Shown piece after piece: positions 18,013 through 27,670 of a stretch of DNA of 64,000 bases; position 1 is the first letter of the stretch, and every line of letters starts with the position of its first letter. Source of the stretch: Methylophaga sp. (GTDB taxonomy: Bacteria; Pseudomonadota; Gammaproteobacteria; Nitrosococcales; Methylophagaceae); assembly GCF_009711715.1 (NCBI RefSeq), contig NZ_VENF01000009.1, positions 186,001 to 250,000 of the forward strand. Direction: 5' to 3'. A program made the position numbers and the translations under genes. The notes beneath the pieces were generated by a model that was given only the letters and a program-made list of their open reading frames with translations, was not told where the DNA came from and did not search any database.

Positions 18013-20763
18013 CTAATGCGCCTGTTCCCAATTATCCCCAGACCCAAGCCCAACCTCTAACGGCACCTTCAAATCTGCCGCGTTCATCATAAACTGCTCG
18101 ATGGTGGTCTTCGCCATATCCAGCTGATCTTTGGGTACTTCAAACACCAGTTCGTCATGCACCTGCATGATCATGCGGATACCGGTATCCACACCACATA
18201 GCCAGCTGTGAATATCGATCATGGCACGCTTGATAATATCGGCGGCGCTGCCCTGCATCGGGGCATTGATGGCGGTGCGCTCAGCATATTGACGGCGCAT
18301 ACCGTTGCTGGAGTTGATTTCCGGCAGATACAGGCGACGACCGAAAATAGTTTCGACATAGCCTTGTTTCTTGGCCTGCTCGCGGGTGTTATCCATGTAA
18401 TTGCGGACGCCCGGATAACGTTCGAAGTAGGTATTCATATAATCGGCTGCCTGGGCCCGGTCGATGCCCAGCTGTTTCGACAGGCCATGGGCGGACATGC
18501 CGTAAATCAGGCCAAAGTTAATCGCTTTGGCGCTGCGGCGCTGGTCGCTGCTGACCTCATCCAGGCCGATGCCGAAGATTTCCGATGCGGTATGGCGATG
18601 AATATCTTCCCCTTTGGCAAAGGCTTGGAGCAGGCTTTTATCGCCAGACAAATGCGCCATGATCCGCAGCTCGATTTGTGAATAGTCGGCCGCCAGCAGC
18701 ACATAACCGTCGCTGGCGACAAACGCCTCGCGGATGCGACGTCCATTTTCACTGCGGATAGGAATATTCTGCAGGTTCGGGTCGGAAGATGAGAGCCGGC
18801 CTGTTGCTGTCACGGCCTGATGATAGGAAGTGTGCACTCGCCCCGTTGTTTTGTTGACCATCAGTGGCAGCTTGTCTGTGTAGGTAGATTTTAGTTTGCT
18901 CAGGCCCCGGTAGTTCATAATGATTTGTGGCAGTTCATAGCCTTCATCAGCCAGTTCCTGCAACACTTCTTCTGCTGTGGAAGGCGCGCCTTTCGGGGTT
19001 TTCTTTTTAACCGGCAGGTTCTGCTTGTCGTAAAGAATTTCCTGCAGCTGCTTGGGTGAGCCCAGGTTAAAGACCTGGCCCGCTGCTTCATGGGCCTGCT
19101 TTTCCAGTTCAGCGATCTGGCGGGCCATATCATCGCTCTGCTGCTGCAGCATCCAGATATCAATATTGACGCCGTTGCGTTCCAGTGTGTTAAGCACGGG
19201 AAGTAACGGCATTTCCAGCTCGGAGTAAACCTTCACTAACGGCGGAATTGCCTGCATCTTTGGCCACAGTACATGATGCAGTTGCAATGTGATGTCGGCA
19301 TCTTCAGCCGCATAGGGGGCGGCTTCCTCAATTCCAATCTGATTGAAGGTCAGCTGCTTTTTACCTTTGCCGGCAATATCTTCAAAGTGAATCGTGTCGC
19401 GATCCAGATATTTTTTCGCCAAAGAATCCATATCATGACGGGTGGCGGTACTGTCGAGCACGTAGGATTCCAGCATGGTGTCATGGGCAATGCCTCTGAG
19501 ATCAATGCCATGGTTCAGTAGTACATGCCGGTCATACTTGAGGTTCTGGCCGACTTTGAGTTTGTTGGGATCCTCCAGCAAGGGTTTGAGGTCCTGCATC
19601 ACTTCATCATAATCGAGCTGCTCCGGCGCGCCGGCATAGTCGTGTTTCAGCGGCAGGTAAGCCGCTTCACCAGGTTTGACGGCGAAGGAAACACCGACAA
19701 TGCGGGCATCAAGATAGACCAGGCTGGTGGTTTCGGTATCAAACGCAAACAGGTCGGCATCCTGGAGTTTTTTCAGCCAGGTTTGCCAATCCGCTTTGTT
19801 GAGAATGCACTGATAATCCTGTTGATTGCTGATGTCGTTTTTAACGACTGCCGAGCCTGCGGTGACCGTCTGATCCGGACTGCCGGATTCCAGTTCACTG
19901 ATCCAGCTGCGGAATTCGAACTGTTTGAACAGCGTCAGCAGAGCCTCACGGTCCTGAGGCTGGTGTTTGAGTTCTTCAACTTCGATATCGAGATCAACAT
20001 CGCACTTGATAGTGGCAAGTTCATAGCTGAGCTCAGCAAGGGCTTTATTTTCTGCCAGTTTTTCCGGCATTTTTTTAGCGCCGCGAAAGTCCAGCTCCCG
20101 TACCGCTTCCAGGTTGGCATAAATGGCTTTAAGGTTGCCCATTTTCTGTAACAGTGACAGAGCGGTCTTTTCGCCGATGCCCGGCACACCGGGGATGTTG
20201 TCGACTTTATCGCCCATCAGCGCCAGGAAGTCGATGATATGTTCCGGCGGCAGACCGAATTTTTCTTTAACACCGTCGATATCCAGTTTGGTTTCGGTCA
20301 TGGTATTGACCAGAGTGACATGATGATTGACCAGCTGGGCCATATCCTTGTCGCCGGTGCTGACAACAACATCCATGCCTTTTTCGGTCGCCTGTTTTGC
20401 CAGCGTGCCGATTACGTCGTCGGCTTCGACACCATCTACACACAGCAGTGGCAGGCCCATCGCACGAATGATGTCGTAAATCGGTTCCACCTGGGGCCTT
20501 AAATCATCCGGCATCGGCGGGCGGTTGGCCTTGTATTGTTCATAAATATCGTCGCGAAAGGTTTTACCTTTGGCATCGAACACTACGGCGATATGGCTGT
20601 CGGGATAATCTGCCAGCAACCGGCGTAGCATGGCTGTGACTCCCCGGATGGCGCCGGTCGGTTCACCGGCTGAATTCCGGAGGTCAGCCTTGTACATGGC
20701 ATGATAGGCCCGATACAGGTAGGAAGAACCGTCAACAAGAACAAGAGGGACAGATTGCGTCAT
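18013..20763 (-). CDS. polA: DNA polymerase I
   Basis: Repair and Okazaki-fragment polymerase of 916 residues. The N-terminal 5' nuclease (about 1-290) has [13 protein letters not shown] and the helix-hairpin-helix VPGIGEKTA. The 3'-5' exonuclease (about 320-520) retains [10 protein letters not shown], so proofreading is probably active. The polymerase domain has motif A ([15 protein letters not shown]), motif B ([16 protein letters not shown]) and motif C (QVHDELVF, His869-Asp870). Its stop codon abuts the frameshifted membrane gene, and it is divergent from the DUF2782 gene. polA next to DUF2782 and thrB is a known pseudomonad-like arrangement. Confidence 0.98.
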   Translation of the reverse strand: MTQSVPLVLVDGSSYLYRAYHAMYKADLRNSAGEPTGAIRGVTAMLRRLLADYPDSHIAVVFDAKGKTFRDDIYEQYKANRPPMPDDLRPQVEPIYDIIRAMGLPLLCVDGVEADDVIGTLAKQATEKGMDVVVSTGDKDMAQLVNHHVTLVNTMTETKLDIDGVKEKFGLPPEHIIDFLALMGDKVDNIPGVPGIGEKTALSLLQKMGNLKAIYANLEAVRELDFRGAKKMPEKLAENKALAELSYELATIKCDVDLDIEVEELKHQPQDREALLTLFKQFEFRSWISELESGSPDQTVTAGSAVVKNDISNQQDYQCILNKADWQTWLKKLQDADLFAFDTETTSLVYLDARIVGVSFAVKPGEAAYLPLKHDYAGAPEQLDYDEVMQDLKPLLEDPNKLKVGQNLKYDRHVLLNHGIDLRGIAHDTMLESYVLDSTATRHDMDSLAKKYLDRDTIHFEDIAGKGKKQLTFNQIGIEEAAPYAAEDADITLQLHHVLWPKMQAIPPLVKVYSELEMPLLPVLNTLERNGVNIDIWMLQQQSDDMARQIAELEKQAHEAAGQVFNLGSPKQLQEILYDKQNLPVKKKTPKGAPSTAEEVLQELADEGYELPQIIMNYRGLSKLKSTYTDKLPLMVNKTTGRVHTSYHQAVTATGRLSSSDPNLQNIPIRSENGRRIREAFVASDGYVLLAADYSQIELRIMAHLSGDKSLLQAFAKGEDIHRHTASEIFGIGLDEVSSDQRRSAKAINFGLIYGMSAHGLSKQLGIDRAQAADYMNTYFERYPGVRNYMDNTREQAKKQGYVETIFGRRLYLPEINSSNGMRRQYAERTAINAPMQGSAADIIKRAMIDIHSWLCGVDTGIRMIMQVHDELVFEVPKDQLDMAKTTIEQFMMNAADLKVPLEVGLGSGDNWEQAH

Positions 20764-20855
20764 AAGCGTTGTGGCACCGTTTTTCTGAGAACTGACTGCT
20801 TTTCTCCGGGCAGCGGAAATGCTATCTTAACTCCGAAATGACACGGAGCATTCTC

Positions 20856-21194
20856 ATGTTTAACAAAATCGCTATTGTATGCGCACTTGCCCTGTTAATG
20901 ACAGTGACAGTCCGGGCAGAGGACACCGAATCGGTGATGGAGAAGCCGCCGGTGCTTCCTGAGCCAATGCAAAGCGGTGATAGCATTGAGCCCGAGGTCA
21001 ATATCATTCAAAAAGATGACCGCATCATTGAGGAATACCGGCTTAACGGGAAGCTTTATATGATTAAAGTCACGCCTACTGTTGGTAAGCCCTATTATCT
21101 GACAGATACAGACGGTGATGGGTCTTTAGAGTCAAGACAATTCGAACTGGATTCCGGTCTGCTTGTGCCGAACTGGATCCTGTTGGAGTGGTAA
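20856..21194 (+). CDS. DUF2782 family exported protein
   Basis: A protein of 112 residues. A GGAG ribosome site at 20845-20848 supports ATG 20856 over an earlier in-frame ATG at 20838. A signal peptide (MFNKIAIVCALALLM..., cleaved near VRA/ED) is followed by a short acidic linker. A conserved beta-rich part then includes IIEEYRLNGKLYMIKV, YYLTDTDGDG and a terminal NWILLEW. This is the DUF2782 pattern; the function is unknown, and the location is probably periplasmic. The gene lies 26 bases before thrB, and the polA/DUF2782/thrB neighbourhood is conserved in Pseudomonas and relatives. Confidence 0.88.
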   Translation: MFNKIAIVCALALLMTVTVRAEDTESVMEKPPVLPEPMQSGDSIEPEVNIIQKDDRIIEEYRLNGKLYMIKVTPTVGKPYYLTDTDGDGSLESRQFELDSGLLVPNWILLEW

Positions 21195-21220
21195 GCACCA
21201 CACGAATCTGAGCAGTTTTC

Positions 21221-22168
21221 ATGTCAGTTTATACTGAAGTCGGACGCGACGACCTGATCGCGTTTCTGGGAGAGTATGCGGTCGGTGATCTGGTGTCTTA
21301 TCAGGGCATCAGTGCCGGCATCGAAAATACCAACTATTTTGTCAGCACTACTGAAGGTGAATTTGTGCTGACGCTGTTTGAGCATCACGATTTCGGCGAA
21401 CTCGCTTATTTTCTGGACGTGATGACATTTTACTATCAGCATGGTATTCCTTCCGCCCACCCCGCTGCTGACCGCGAAGGTCATTACCTCAAAAAACTCT
21501 GTGGTAAACCGGCGGCGCTGGTTTTGCGCCTGGAGGGGCGTGGTGTGGACTCTTTGGCGACGCCGGCGCAATGTGCTGAGATTGGTGAGGTCCTGGCGGA
21601 AATGCATATTGCCGGTCTGGATTTCAAATCACGCCGTGCCAGTGAGCGTGGTCACGAGTGGCGCCGTCAGACTGCTATGACCCTGCTGCCGAAATTAAAT
21701 GACGAGCAGGCTACTATCCTAAAAAACGAGCTGGCGGTTCAGGCCGGCTATGAAGAACTGGATTTGCCATGGGGCGTCACTCATTCGGATTTATTCCGCG
21801 ACAACGCCTTGTTTGATGGCGATGAGCTCAAAGGCATTATCGACTTTTATTATGCCAGTGATGAATACCTGCTTTATGATCTGGCGGTGGCCGTGAATGA
21901 CTGGTGTGTCGATGAGTCCGGCCTGCCTGAGCAAAGTCGTTACCAGGCTTTGATGCAGTACTATCAGGCAAAAAGAGCGCTGACGGAGTCAGAGCTGGCC
22001 AACTGGAATCTGGTACTGAGAGCGGCGGCCTTACGCTTCTGGCTGTCACGATTGAAGGATCAGCTGTTTCCAAGAGAAGGCGAGCTGACTCAGATTAAAG
22101 ACCCGGATGCCTTTTTCAAAATTCTGATGCATCATCGTGATCACCCACTCAGTCTCGATTTTGACTGA
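21221..22168 (+). CDS. thrB: Homoserine kinase, ThrB2/choline-kinase-like type
   Basis: Phosphorylates homoserine on the way to threonine. This form belongs to the aminoglycoside/choline kinase fold, not the GHMP family used by E. coli. Visible features are an N-terminal nucleotide-binding beta sheet with GIENTNYFV, the catalytic loop WGVTHSDLFRDN (His188, Asp190, Asn195) and the metal-binding IIDF (Asp208). At 315 residues the length is normal. The gene is followed six bases later by waaC, so amino-acid and LPS genes may share a transcript. Confidence 0.94.
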   Translation: MSVYTEVGRDDLIAFLGEYAVGDLVSYQGISAGIENTNYFVSTTEGEFVLTLFEHHDFGELAYFLDVMTFYYQHGIPSAHPAADREGHYLKKLCGKPAALVLRLEGRGVDSLATPAQCAEIGEVLAEMHIAGLDFKSRRASERGHEWRRQTAMTLLPKLNDEQATILKNELAVQAGYEELDLPWGVTHSDLFRDNALFDGDELKGIIDFYYASDEYLLYDLAVAVNDWCVDESGLPEQSRYQALMQYYQAKRALTESELANWNLVLRAAALRFWLSRLKDQLFPREGELTQIKDPDAFFKILMHHRDHPLSLDFD

Positions 22169-22174
22169 AGCATC

Positions 22175-23212
22175 ATGCGCGTTTTAATTATCAAACTGAC
22201 CTCGATGGGTGACCTGATGCATGCGTTGCCGGCACTGACGGATGCCGCACAGGTTCATCCCGACATTGAATTTGACTGGGTAGTGGATAAGGCTTTCGCT
22301 GCGGTGCCTAAATGGCATCCCCGGGTCAGGAAAGTGATTACCACCTCTCACCGCAGCTGGCGGCAAAGCTGGCTGAGCAGTCTCAAACAGGGGGAGCTGA
22401 CCGGTTTTTATAAAGCGCTCAATGCCGATGATTATGACGTTGTCGTTGATATGCAGAATAATCTCAAAAGCGCGCTGGTCAGTCTGCTCAGAAAAGGGCC
22501 GGTCTACGGTCTCGATAAATACAGTTGCCGTGAAAAACCGGCGCATCTGGCCTATCGCCACCCGATCAATGTGAATCCCGGCCAGCACGCGGTGGAACGG
22601 ATGCGTCAGATTCTGGCATCAGCATTGGGTTACAGCGTGCCTGATGCGACCGCTGATTACGGCACTGACCTTGCCCATTGCCAGTTACCAAAACTTGATT
22701 TTGCGCTGACGCGGCCGTATCTGATGCTGGTACATAACGCCAGTTGGCTGACTAAACTGTGGCCGATCAAACACTGGCAGGCGGTCGTGCTGAAAGCAGC
22801 TGAAGCCGGTTATCAGTGCCTGCTGCCCTGCGGCAATGATGAAGAATATCAACGCGCCCGTCAGATAGCGTCAGTCAGCGAGAAGGCTTTTGCGTTGCCC
22901 AGATTGCCGCTGGATAATGTCGCTGCGCTGATGCGGGAAGCCGAAGCGGTACTAGCCAGTGATACCGGTCTTGCGCATATGGCCGCGGTACTCGGCAAGC
23001 CGGCTATCACGCTGTATGGTTCGACCGATACTCACCTTATCGGAACTTATGGTGATAAACAGCATCACCTGATCACCGGTATGACCTGCTCGCCCTGTTA
23101 TAAGCGCCGATGTCCCCTGCCCGAGTCGCATGAGGGTCAACCAGTGTGTATGGCGGGCATGGAAGTCGACCAGGTCTGGCATAGACTCGAAAGCCTTTTA
23201 CAAGCACAATAA
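22175..23212 (+). CDS. waaC: LPS heptosyltransferase I
   Basis: Adds the first L-glycero-D-manno-heptose to Kdo2-lipid A on the cytoplasmic face of the inner membrane (GT-B fold, family 9). The N-terminal MRVLIIKLTSMGDLMHALPALTD has the acceptor-loop pattern of WaaC. The C-terminal half has ASDTGLAHMAAVLGKPAITLYGSTD, the ADP-heptose binding motif, followed by CSPCYKRRCP. At 345 residues it is somewhat longer than E. coli WaaC (319). It lies 40 bases before hldE. waaF is about 14 kb away, on the opposite strand of the same locus. Confidence 0.94.
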   Translation: MRVLIIKLTSMGDLMHALPALTDAAQVHPDIEFDWVVDKAFAAVPKWHPRVRKVITTSHRSWRQSWLSSLKQGELTGFYKALNADDYDVVVDMQNNLKSALVSLLRKGPVYGLDKYSCREKPAHLAYRHPINVNPGQHAVERMRQILASALGYSVPDATADYGTDLAHCQLPKLDFALTRPYLMLVHNASWLTKLWPIKHWQAVVLKAAEAGYQCLLPCGNDEEYQRARQIASVSEKAFALPRLPLDNVAALMREAEAVLASDTGLAHMAAVLGKPAITLYGSTDTHLIGTYGDKQHHLITGMTCSPCYKRRCPLPESHEGQPVCMAGMEVDQVWHRLESLLQAQ

Positions 23213-23251
23213 CGCCATTACTGAATGGCAGCCGGTCCGACAAAATCTGAT

Positions 23252-24700
23252 ATGAAACATCCCTTTCCTGAATTTCATCTTGCACGTGTTGCTGTGATTG
23301 GCGACCTGATGCTCGATCGTTTTTATTTTGGCAAAGCCAACCGGATTTCACCGGAAGCGCCGGTACCTGTGGTCAATGTTGAACGGCTGGAGGATCTGCC
23401 GGGCGGTGCTGGCAATGTGGCTATGAATATTGCCTCCCTGGGCGCAAACTGCAATATCAGTGGCCTGACCGGCGAGGATGAAGCCGCCGGGGTGCTTGAA
23501 CAGCGTCTGAAAGCCGTTGGTGTTAAGTGCCTGTTTCACCGGGCGCCGGAAGCCGGCACCATTATCAAATCGCGGGTGATTAGCAGCCATCAACAGCTTA
23601 TCAGGCTCGATTTTGAAAAACGCTTTGAACCGGCATTGACCGAGCAAGTGCAGGGACTGGTTGGTGAACTGACCGAGCAGGCTCAGGTGATGGTGCTGTC
23701 CGATTACAACAAAGGCACCCTGTCCGATCCGCAGTTCTGGATCAATCAGGCCAAACAGAAAAATATCTGCGTGCTGGTCGATCCCAAGGGCAGTGATTTC
23801 AATAAATATCGCGGTGCGGATCTGATGACGCCGAATATGGCCGAGTTTGAAGCCGTGGCGGGATCGGTCGTTTCTGAACAGGATCTTATCAGCAAGGCGC
23901 AGACCCTGATTAAGCAACTGGATATCCAGGCGATTCTGATCACCCGCAGTGAACATGGCATGACGCTGATCCGGGCCGATCAAGCCGAATTTCATCTGCC
24001 GGCGATTGCCAAGGAAGTGGCTGATGTCACCGGAGCGGGAGATACCGTTATCTCCACGCTGGCTGCGGCCCTGGCTGCCGGTGCCGATCTGGAACATGCG
24101 GTCACACTGGCAAACGTGGCTGCCAGTATCGTCGTCAGTAAGCTGGGTACCTCAACCGTCAGTGGCCCGGAACTGAAAGCGGAATATGAGCGCCATCAGG
24201 GTCTGCATAAAAGCGATCACAGTATGGCCGGTGCGGTGACGGTGGAGCAGTTGAAAATTGCTGTCGAGCAGGCCAAACAGCGCGGTGAAAAAATTGTTTT
24301 CACCAACGGATGCTTCGATATCCTGCATGCCGGCCATGTGACCTATCTGCAGCAGGCCAGAAAGCTGGGGGACAGATTGATCGTAGCCATTAACACGGAT
24401 GAGTCGGTCACCAAACTGAAAGGTGAAGGTCGGCCGATTAATACTGCAGACAGAAGGATGACAGTGCTTGCCGGTCTTGCCGATGTGGATTGGGTGACCT
24501 GCTTCCCGGGTGATACCCCGGAAGAGTTGCTGCGCCTGATTCAGCCCGATGTGCTGGTCAAGGGCGGTGACTACGATAAAAAAGGCGTGGTCGGCTGGGA
24601 AATTGTTGAAGGCTACGGTGGTGAAGTGAAAGTGATGGGATTGGTGGAAAACTGTTCCACCACGGCGATCGTCAATAAAATCAACACAACCAGAGCATAA
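23252..24700 (+). CDS. hldE: Bifunctional heptose-7-phosphate kinase / heptose-1-phosphate adenylyltransferase
   Basis: Makes ADP-heptose for the LPS core in two of the pathway's steps. Started at ATG 23252 (MKHPFPEFHLARVAVIGD) the protein has 482 residues, close to E. coli HldE; an upstream ATG at 23225 would add nine residues and neither start has a clear ribosome site. The kinase domain (1-310) is PfkB-type with the DVTGAGDT catalytic loop (Asp264). The nucleotidyltransferase domain (about 335-482) has FTNGCFDILHAGH with HAGH at 359-362. The product of GmhA (26.9 kb) is its substrate; GmhB and HldD are not in the window. Confidence 0.96.
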   Translation: MKHPFPEFHLARVAVIGDLMLDRFYFGKANRISPEAPVPVVNVERLEDLPGGAGNVAMNIASLGANCNISGLTGEDEAAGVLEQRLKAVGVKCLFHRAPEAGTIIKSRVISSHQQLIRLDFEKRFEPALTEQVQGLVGELTEQAQVMVLSDYNKGTLSDPQFWINQAKQKNICVLVDPKGSDFNKYRGADLMTPNMAEFEAVAGSVVSEQDLISKAQTLIKQLDIQAILITRSEHGMTLIRADQAEFHLPAIAKEVADVTGAGDTVISTLAAALAAGADLEHAVTLANVAASIVVSKLGTSTVSGPELKAEYERHQGLHKSDHSMAGAVTVEQLKIAVEQAKQRGEKIVFTNGCFDILHAGHVTYLQQARKLGDRLIVAINTDESVTKLKGEGRPINTADRRMTVLAGLADVDWVTCFPGDTPEELLRLIQPDVLVKGGDYDKKGVVGWEIVEGYGGEVKVMGLVENCSTTAIVNKINTTRA

Positions 24701-24726
24701 AATAGTTATGGGGTAAAAAGGTCTTT

Positions 24727-24895
24727 ATCCGCAGATTACGCCGATTTTCGCTGATATTTACCGCTCTATCCTGAGCTGGCACTAAAAAACATTACACGGA
24801 GCAGTGTTTGAACAGTTCATTTAGCGCTGTTCATAAAGAATGATTACACTTGAACAAGCTTTTAATCTGCGCTCATCTGCGTAATCTGTGGATTA
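24727..24895. repeat. Imperfect inverted-repeat element between hldE and the aldo/keto reductase
   Basis: The left arm (about 24727-24758) and right arm (about 24865-24895) share CAGATTACGC and flanking bases as imperfect inverted repeats of about 30 bp. The interior has a hairpin GAACAG/CTGTTC near 24810-24832. No gene fits in the 192-base gap. The right arm ends at the aldo/keto reductase stop codon, so the hairpin might also serve as a transcription barrier between the convergent genes. Confidence 0.45.
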
Positions 24896-25705
24896 AGCTT
24901 TTTCTAGCGCCCTAATCGCTTTAGCCACATTATCCTTAAGGTGTGCCGGGTTGATGGTGCCGATAATCACACTACTCACTGCCGGTTCTCTGAAGATAAA
25001 ATCAAAATTGGCCTGAACGATATCCAGGTTTTCTGACGCTTGCGTCATATGGCCACTGCCCAGTGCTTTTTTGATAAAAATGCCTTTGTTTTTTCTGGCC
25101 GCTTCATCCAGTACGGCCTGTTCGTCCTGATAACGAAGGTTATGCATCACCATCGCCAAATCCGAGTGTTCCAATGCCAGTAGACCGCCTTCCACGGTTT
25201 TGCTGGACATGCCGGCAGCGCGGATCAGGCCGCGTTGTTTCAATTCATTGAGTGTGTCCAGTGCGCCGTCCTGCTCGATGATTTGTTGATCGTTGCCGTC
25301 AGAGTGAATCAGCACAATATCCAATACCTCACGACGCAATTGTCTGAGACTGTTTTCAACGCTGCGAGTGATAGAGGCCGGGCTGAAGTCATAAAGTGAC
25401 TCACCACTGACCGGATCAAAATATTCACCGGCTTTGGTAGCGATAACCCAGTCATGTGGCAGTTGGGGAAGTAACTGACCCAGCCGGCTCTCACTGTGGC
25501 CGTAGGCCGGGGCTGTATCAATCAGGTTAATGCCTAAATCCCAGGCGAGTGAAAGCAGATCCAGCGCCTGTTTATCATCAGGAATTTTGAAACCAGCCGG
25601 GTATTTAACGGCTTTATCCCGCCCCAGTTTAACGGTGCCCAGACCCAGTGGTGAGACGGCAACGCCGGTATCGGCAATTTTTCTGCGTTGCGTCAGGCTG
25701 GTCAT
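24893..25705 (-). CDS. Aldo/keto reductase
   Basis: NADPH-dependent oxidoreductase of the AKR barrel family, 270 residues from ATG 25705. The tetrad is visible as Asp and Tyr in NLIDTAPAYGHSESR, Lys in VIATKAGEYF and His in DIVLIHSDG. A closing cofactor segment SSVIIGTINPAHLKDN is present. The ATG overlaps the stop of the FAD oxidoreductase upstream (ATGA, 25702-25705), which decides the start and indicates coupling. The substrate is unknown. Position in an LPS locus behind gmhA suggests a sugar-aldehyde or sugar-lactone, but that is inference. Confidence 0.88.
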   Translation of the reverse strand: MTSLTQRRKIADTGVAVSPLGLGTVKLGRDKAVKYPAGFKIPDDKQALDLLSLAWDLGINLIDTAPAYGHSESRLGQLLPQLPHDWVIATKAGEYFDPVSGESLYDFSPASITRSVENSLRQLRREVLDIVLIHSDGNDQQIIEQDGALDTLNELKQRGLIRAAGMSSKTVEGGLLALEHSDLAMVMHNLRYQDEQAVLDEAARKNKGIFIKKALGSGHMTQASENLDIVQANFDFIFREPAVSSVIIGTINPAHLKDNVAKAIRALEKA

Positions 25706-26898
25706 GAAAAGGCCCGGTCCCATAGCGGTTCTGCCATGCTGGGCTGCGGATAATCCGGATTATGGTGATCACCGGCTTTCAGATCGGCTGATTCCAGCGC
25801 CGCCAGCATTTGGTCCGCCAGATCCGGCGCCAGCGCCAGCTTGGTTGGCCAGCAGACATGCAGGTTGTCGTAACTACTGATAAAGGCACTGTCGGGGCGG
25901 GTCAGGCTGGATTGCTTGGGTTCAGCCCGGTTGACCGCATGCGTGGCCCATTCCAGTTCAGGCAAGGCTACCCAGGGCAGAATGTCTGCCAATAACGCTC
26001 TGGCTTCGGCAACCAGCTGAGTATGACTTTTATTGACGCCTTCCTCGGCAATATTACCGCCGATATACCAGACGACATTGCCTTGCTTGTCTTTGTGGCT
26101 GGATATAGTAGCAATCGGCTTGGAGCCACTGCCCAGGCTGTGTGCATATATCACCGGCAGAGGCTTATCCAGTTGCTTGCTTTTACATAGCACCATTTGC
26201 AGTGGACGGCGTTGCATTTCGGGCTGTGGCTGTGACAAGCCCTGCAATAGTTTTTCATTACCTTCACCGGCAGTCAGTACAAAATGCTGCGCCTTGATTT
26301 CATATTGTTCGCCGATAAGCAGCGAAGACACCGGACTTGTTGATGGCTGCCATTGATACTCAGCCTCCCGGGACACCGCCAGCATTCGTTTTTGCCAGGG
26401 CTTGACCAGTTCATCCAGCAGACTGACCACATCCAGCACTGGCTCATCCAGTTGATATAAAGCGCCTCTGAAAGCTTTGTCGGCAAATATAGCCGGGCGG
26501 TTTTCTTTTTTTACCGGCTGCATGCGACTACGCAGGGCCTTACTGGCGAAGAAAGACACCATTTTTGAAGACAGACGGTCTCTGGACCAGAGCAGTTGAT
26601 GTTCAGTGAGCTTCTTAACGCCGGATAAATCAATCTCGCCCTGGCCTTGCAGACAGGTTTTCCAGCGGTTTGGCATGCTGCTGATAACCTGGGCAGCCTT
26701 GGACAGAATGCCGTTCAGTGCGTACTTGCTGCCGCCATGAATTATGCCCTGGGAGCTGAGGGTCTGACCGCGACCGATTTCACCGTTTTCCAGCAGCAGG
26801 GCATGGAAACCGAGATCGTTAAGCCGGTGGTGCAGCCAAAGACCGGCAATACCGGCCCCGATGATGACGACGTCGGTAGTGAGCAGCTGTCGACTCAT
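25702..26898 (-). CDS. FAD-dependent oxidoreductase (glycine/D-amino acid oxidase fold)
   Basis: A protein of 398 residues. The Rossmann dinucleotide motif VVIIGAGIAGLWLHHRL is at about 9-25, followed by an acidic residue ending strand 2 (LLLENGEIG). The GQTLSSQGIIHGG segment is seen in FAD enzymes of the DAO superfamily such as glycerol-3-phosphate or 2-hydroxyglutarate oxidases. The substrate cannot be told. It overlaps gmhA upstream and the aldo/keto reductase downstream by four bases each (ATGA twice), so the three form one tightly coupled unit. Confidence 0.85.
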   Translation of the reverse strand: MSRQLLTTDVVIIGAGIAGLWLHHRLNDLGFHALLLENGEIGRGQTLSSQGIIHGGSKYALNGILSKAAQVISSMPNRWKTCLQGQGEIDLSGVKKLTEHQLLWSRDRLSSKMVSFFASKALRSRMQPVKKENRPAIFADKAFRGALYQLDEPVLDVVSLLDELVKPWQKRMLAVSREAEYQWQPSTSPVSSLLIGEQYEIKAQHFVLTAGEGNEKLLQGLSQPQPEMQRRPLQMVLCKSKQLDKPLPVIYAHSLGSGSKPIATISSHKDKQGNVVWYIGGNIAEEGVNKSHTQLVAEARALLADILPWVALPELEWATHAVNRAEPKQSSLTRPDSAFISSYDNLHVCWPTKLALAPDLADQMLAALESADLKAGDHHNPDYPQPSMAEPLWDRAFS

Positions 26899-27458
26899 GA
26901 ATCAGCGAGGGCCTCGTCCAGGGCTTCACAAAGCCAGTGACCGATAACAATATGGCCTTCCTGAACCCGGGCAGTTTCCTTGCTGGGTACACAGATACAG
27001 TCATCAGCAATGGTTTTCAGTTTACCGCCATCGTCGCCGGTGAAGGCGCAGGTCCAGATATTGTTCTGCTGCGCGGTTTTGATACCGTTGATCACATTGG
27101 CGCTGTTGCCGGATGTCGACAGGCCAATGGCGATATCCCCCGGTCTGCCCAGCCCCTCGATTTGACGATCAAATACCGTTTCAAAGCTGTAGTCATTGCT
27201 GTGCGCCGTCAGGATGGAGGTATCCGTAGTCAGGGCAATAGCGCCATAAGCTTTGCGGTCACGGTGATAGCGGACGATGAATTCAGCGGCCAGGTGCTGG
27301 GCATCGGAAGCGCTGCCGCCATTACCGAAAAACAGCACTTTGTTGCCGGCCAGCAGACAGTCTTTTACCCGCTGCATCAGCTTATTAACCTGTGGCTCGA
27401 GTTCGAAAAGACCATTGATCATATCCTGGTGACGATGAATGGTGGCTTTGAAGGACAC
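26895..27458 (-). CDS. gmhA: Phosphoheptose isomerase (SIS domain)
   Basis: Converts sedoheptulose-7-phosphate to D-glycero-D-manno-heptose-7-phosphate, the entry step of ADP-heptose synthesis. The 187 residues show the SIS fold with FFGNGGSASDAQHLAAEF (about 43-60) and IGLSTSGNSANV (about 111-122), both phosphate-binding, and the terminal HIVIGHWLCEALDE. Zinc-type GmhA residues (His and Glu of QHLAAEF, His of GHWLCE) are present. DiaA-type paralogs look similar, but the LPS context supports GmhA. Confidence 0.9.
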   Translation of the reverse strand: MSFKATIHRHQDMINGLFELEPQVNKLMQRVKDCLLAGNKVLFFGNGGSASDAQHLAAEFIVRYHRDRKAYGAIALTTDTSILTAHSNDYSFETVFDRQIEGLGRPGDIAIGLSTSGNSANVINGIKTAQQNNIWTCAFTGDDGGKLKTIADDCICVPSKETARVQEGHIVIGHWLCEALDEALADS

Positions 27459-27503
27459 GGCTTACCTCTGTATCTGTCAGGTGGTACTATTGCGTCTGTT
27501 CCG

Positions 27504-27558
27504 TGAACCGCAATAATACTGGTTATAAGACAGACTCATTTTAGAGTAATGCGGTTCA
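27504..27558. promoter_or_regulatory. Inverted nonamer in the gmhA/waaG divergent gap
   Basis: TGAACCGCA at 27504-27512 is matched by TGCGGTTCA at 27550-27558 (9-bp perfect inverted repeat, 37-base spacer), in the middle of the 212-base divergent region. It could be a pair of operator half-sites or a looped hairpin. No confident promoter boxes were found, although promoters for both directions must lie in this region. Confidence 0.3.
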
Positions 27559-27670
27559 AGTTGTCAGGGTTTGTTGAGTAAAAAAGCATCTTAGCCTCAA
27601 CAGAGACGGCTTTGAAAAATCAACAAGTCCTGATCTGCTCTGCTTTTTTGATTCGAGGATTCTCATCACC

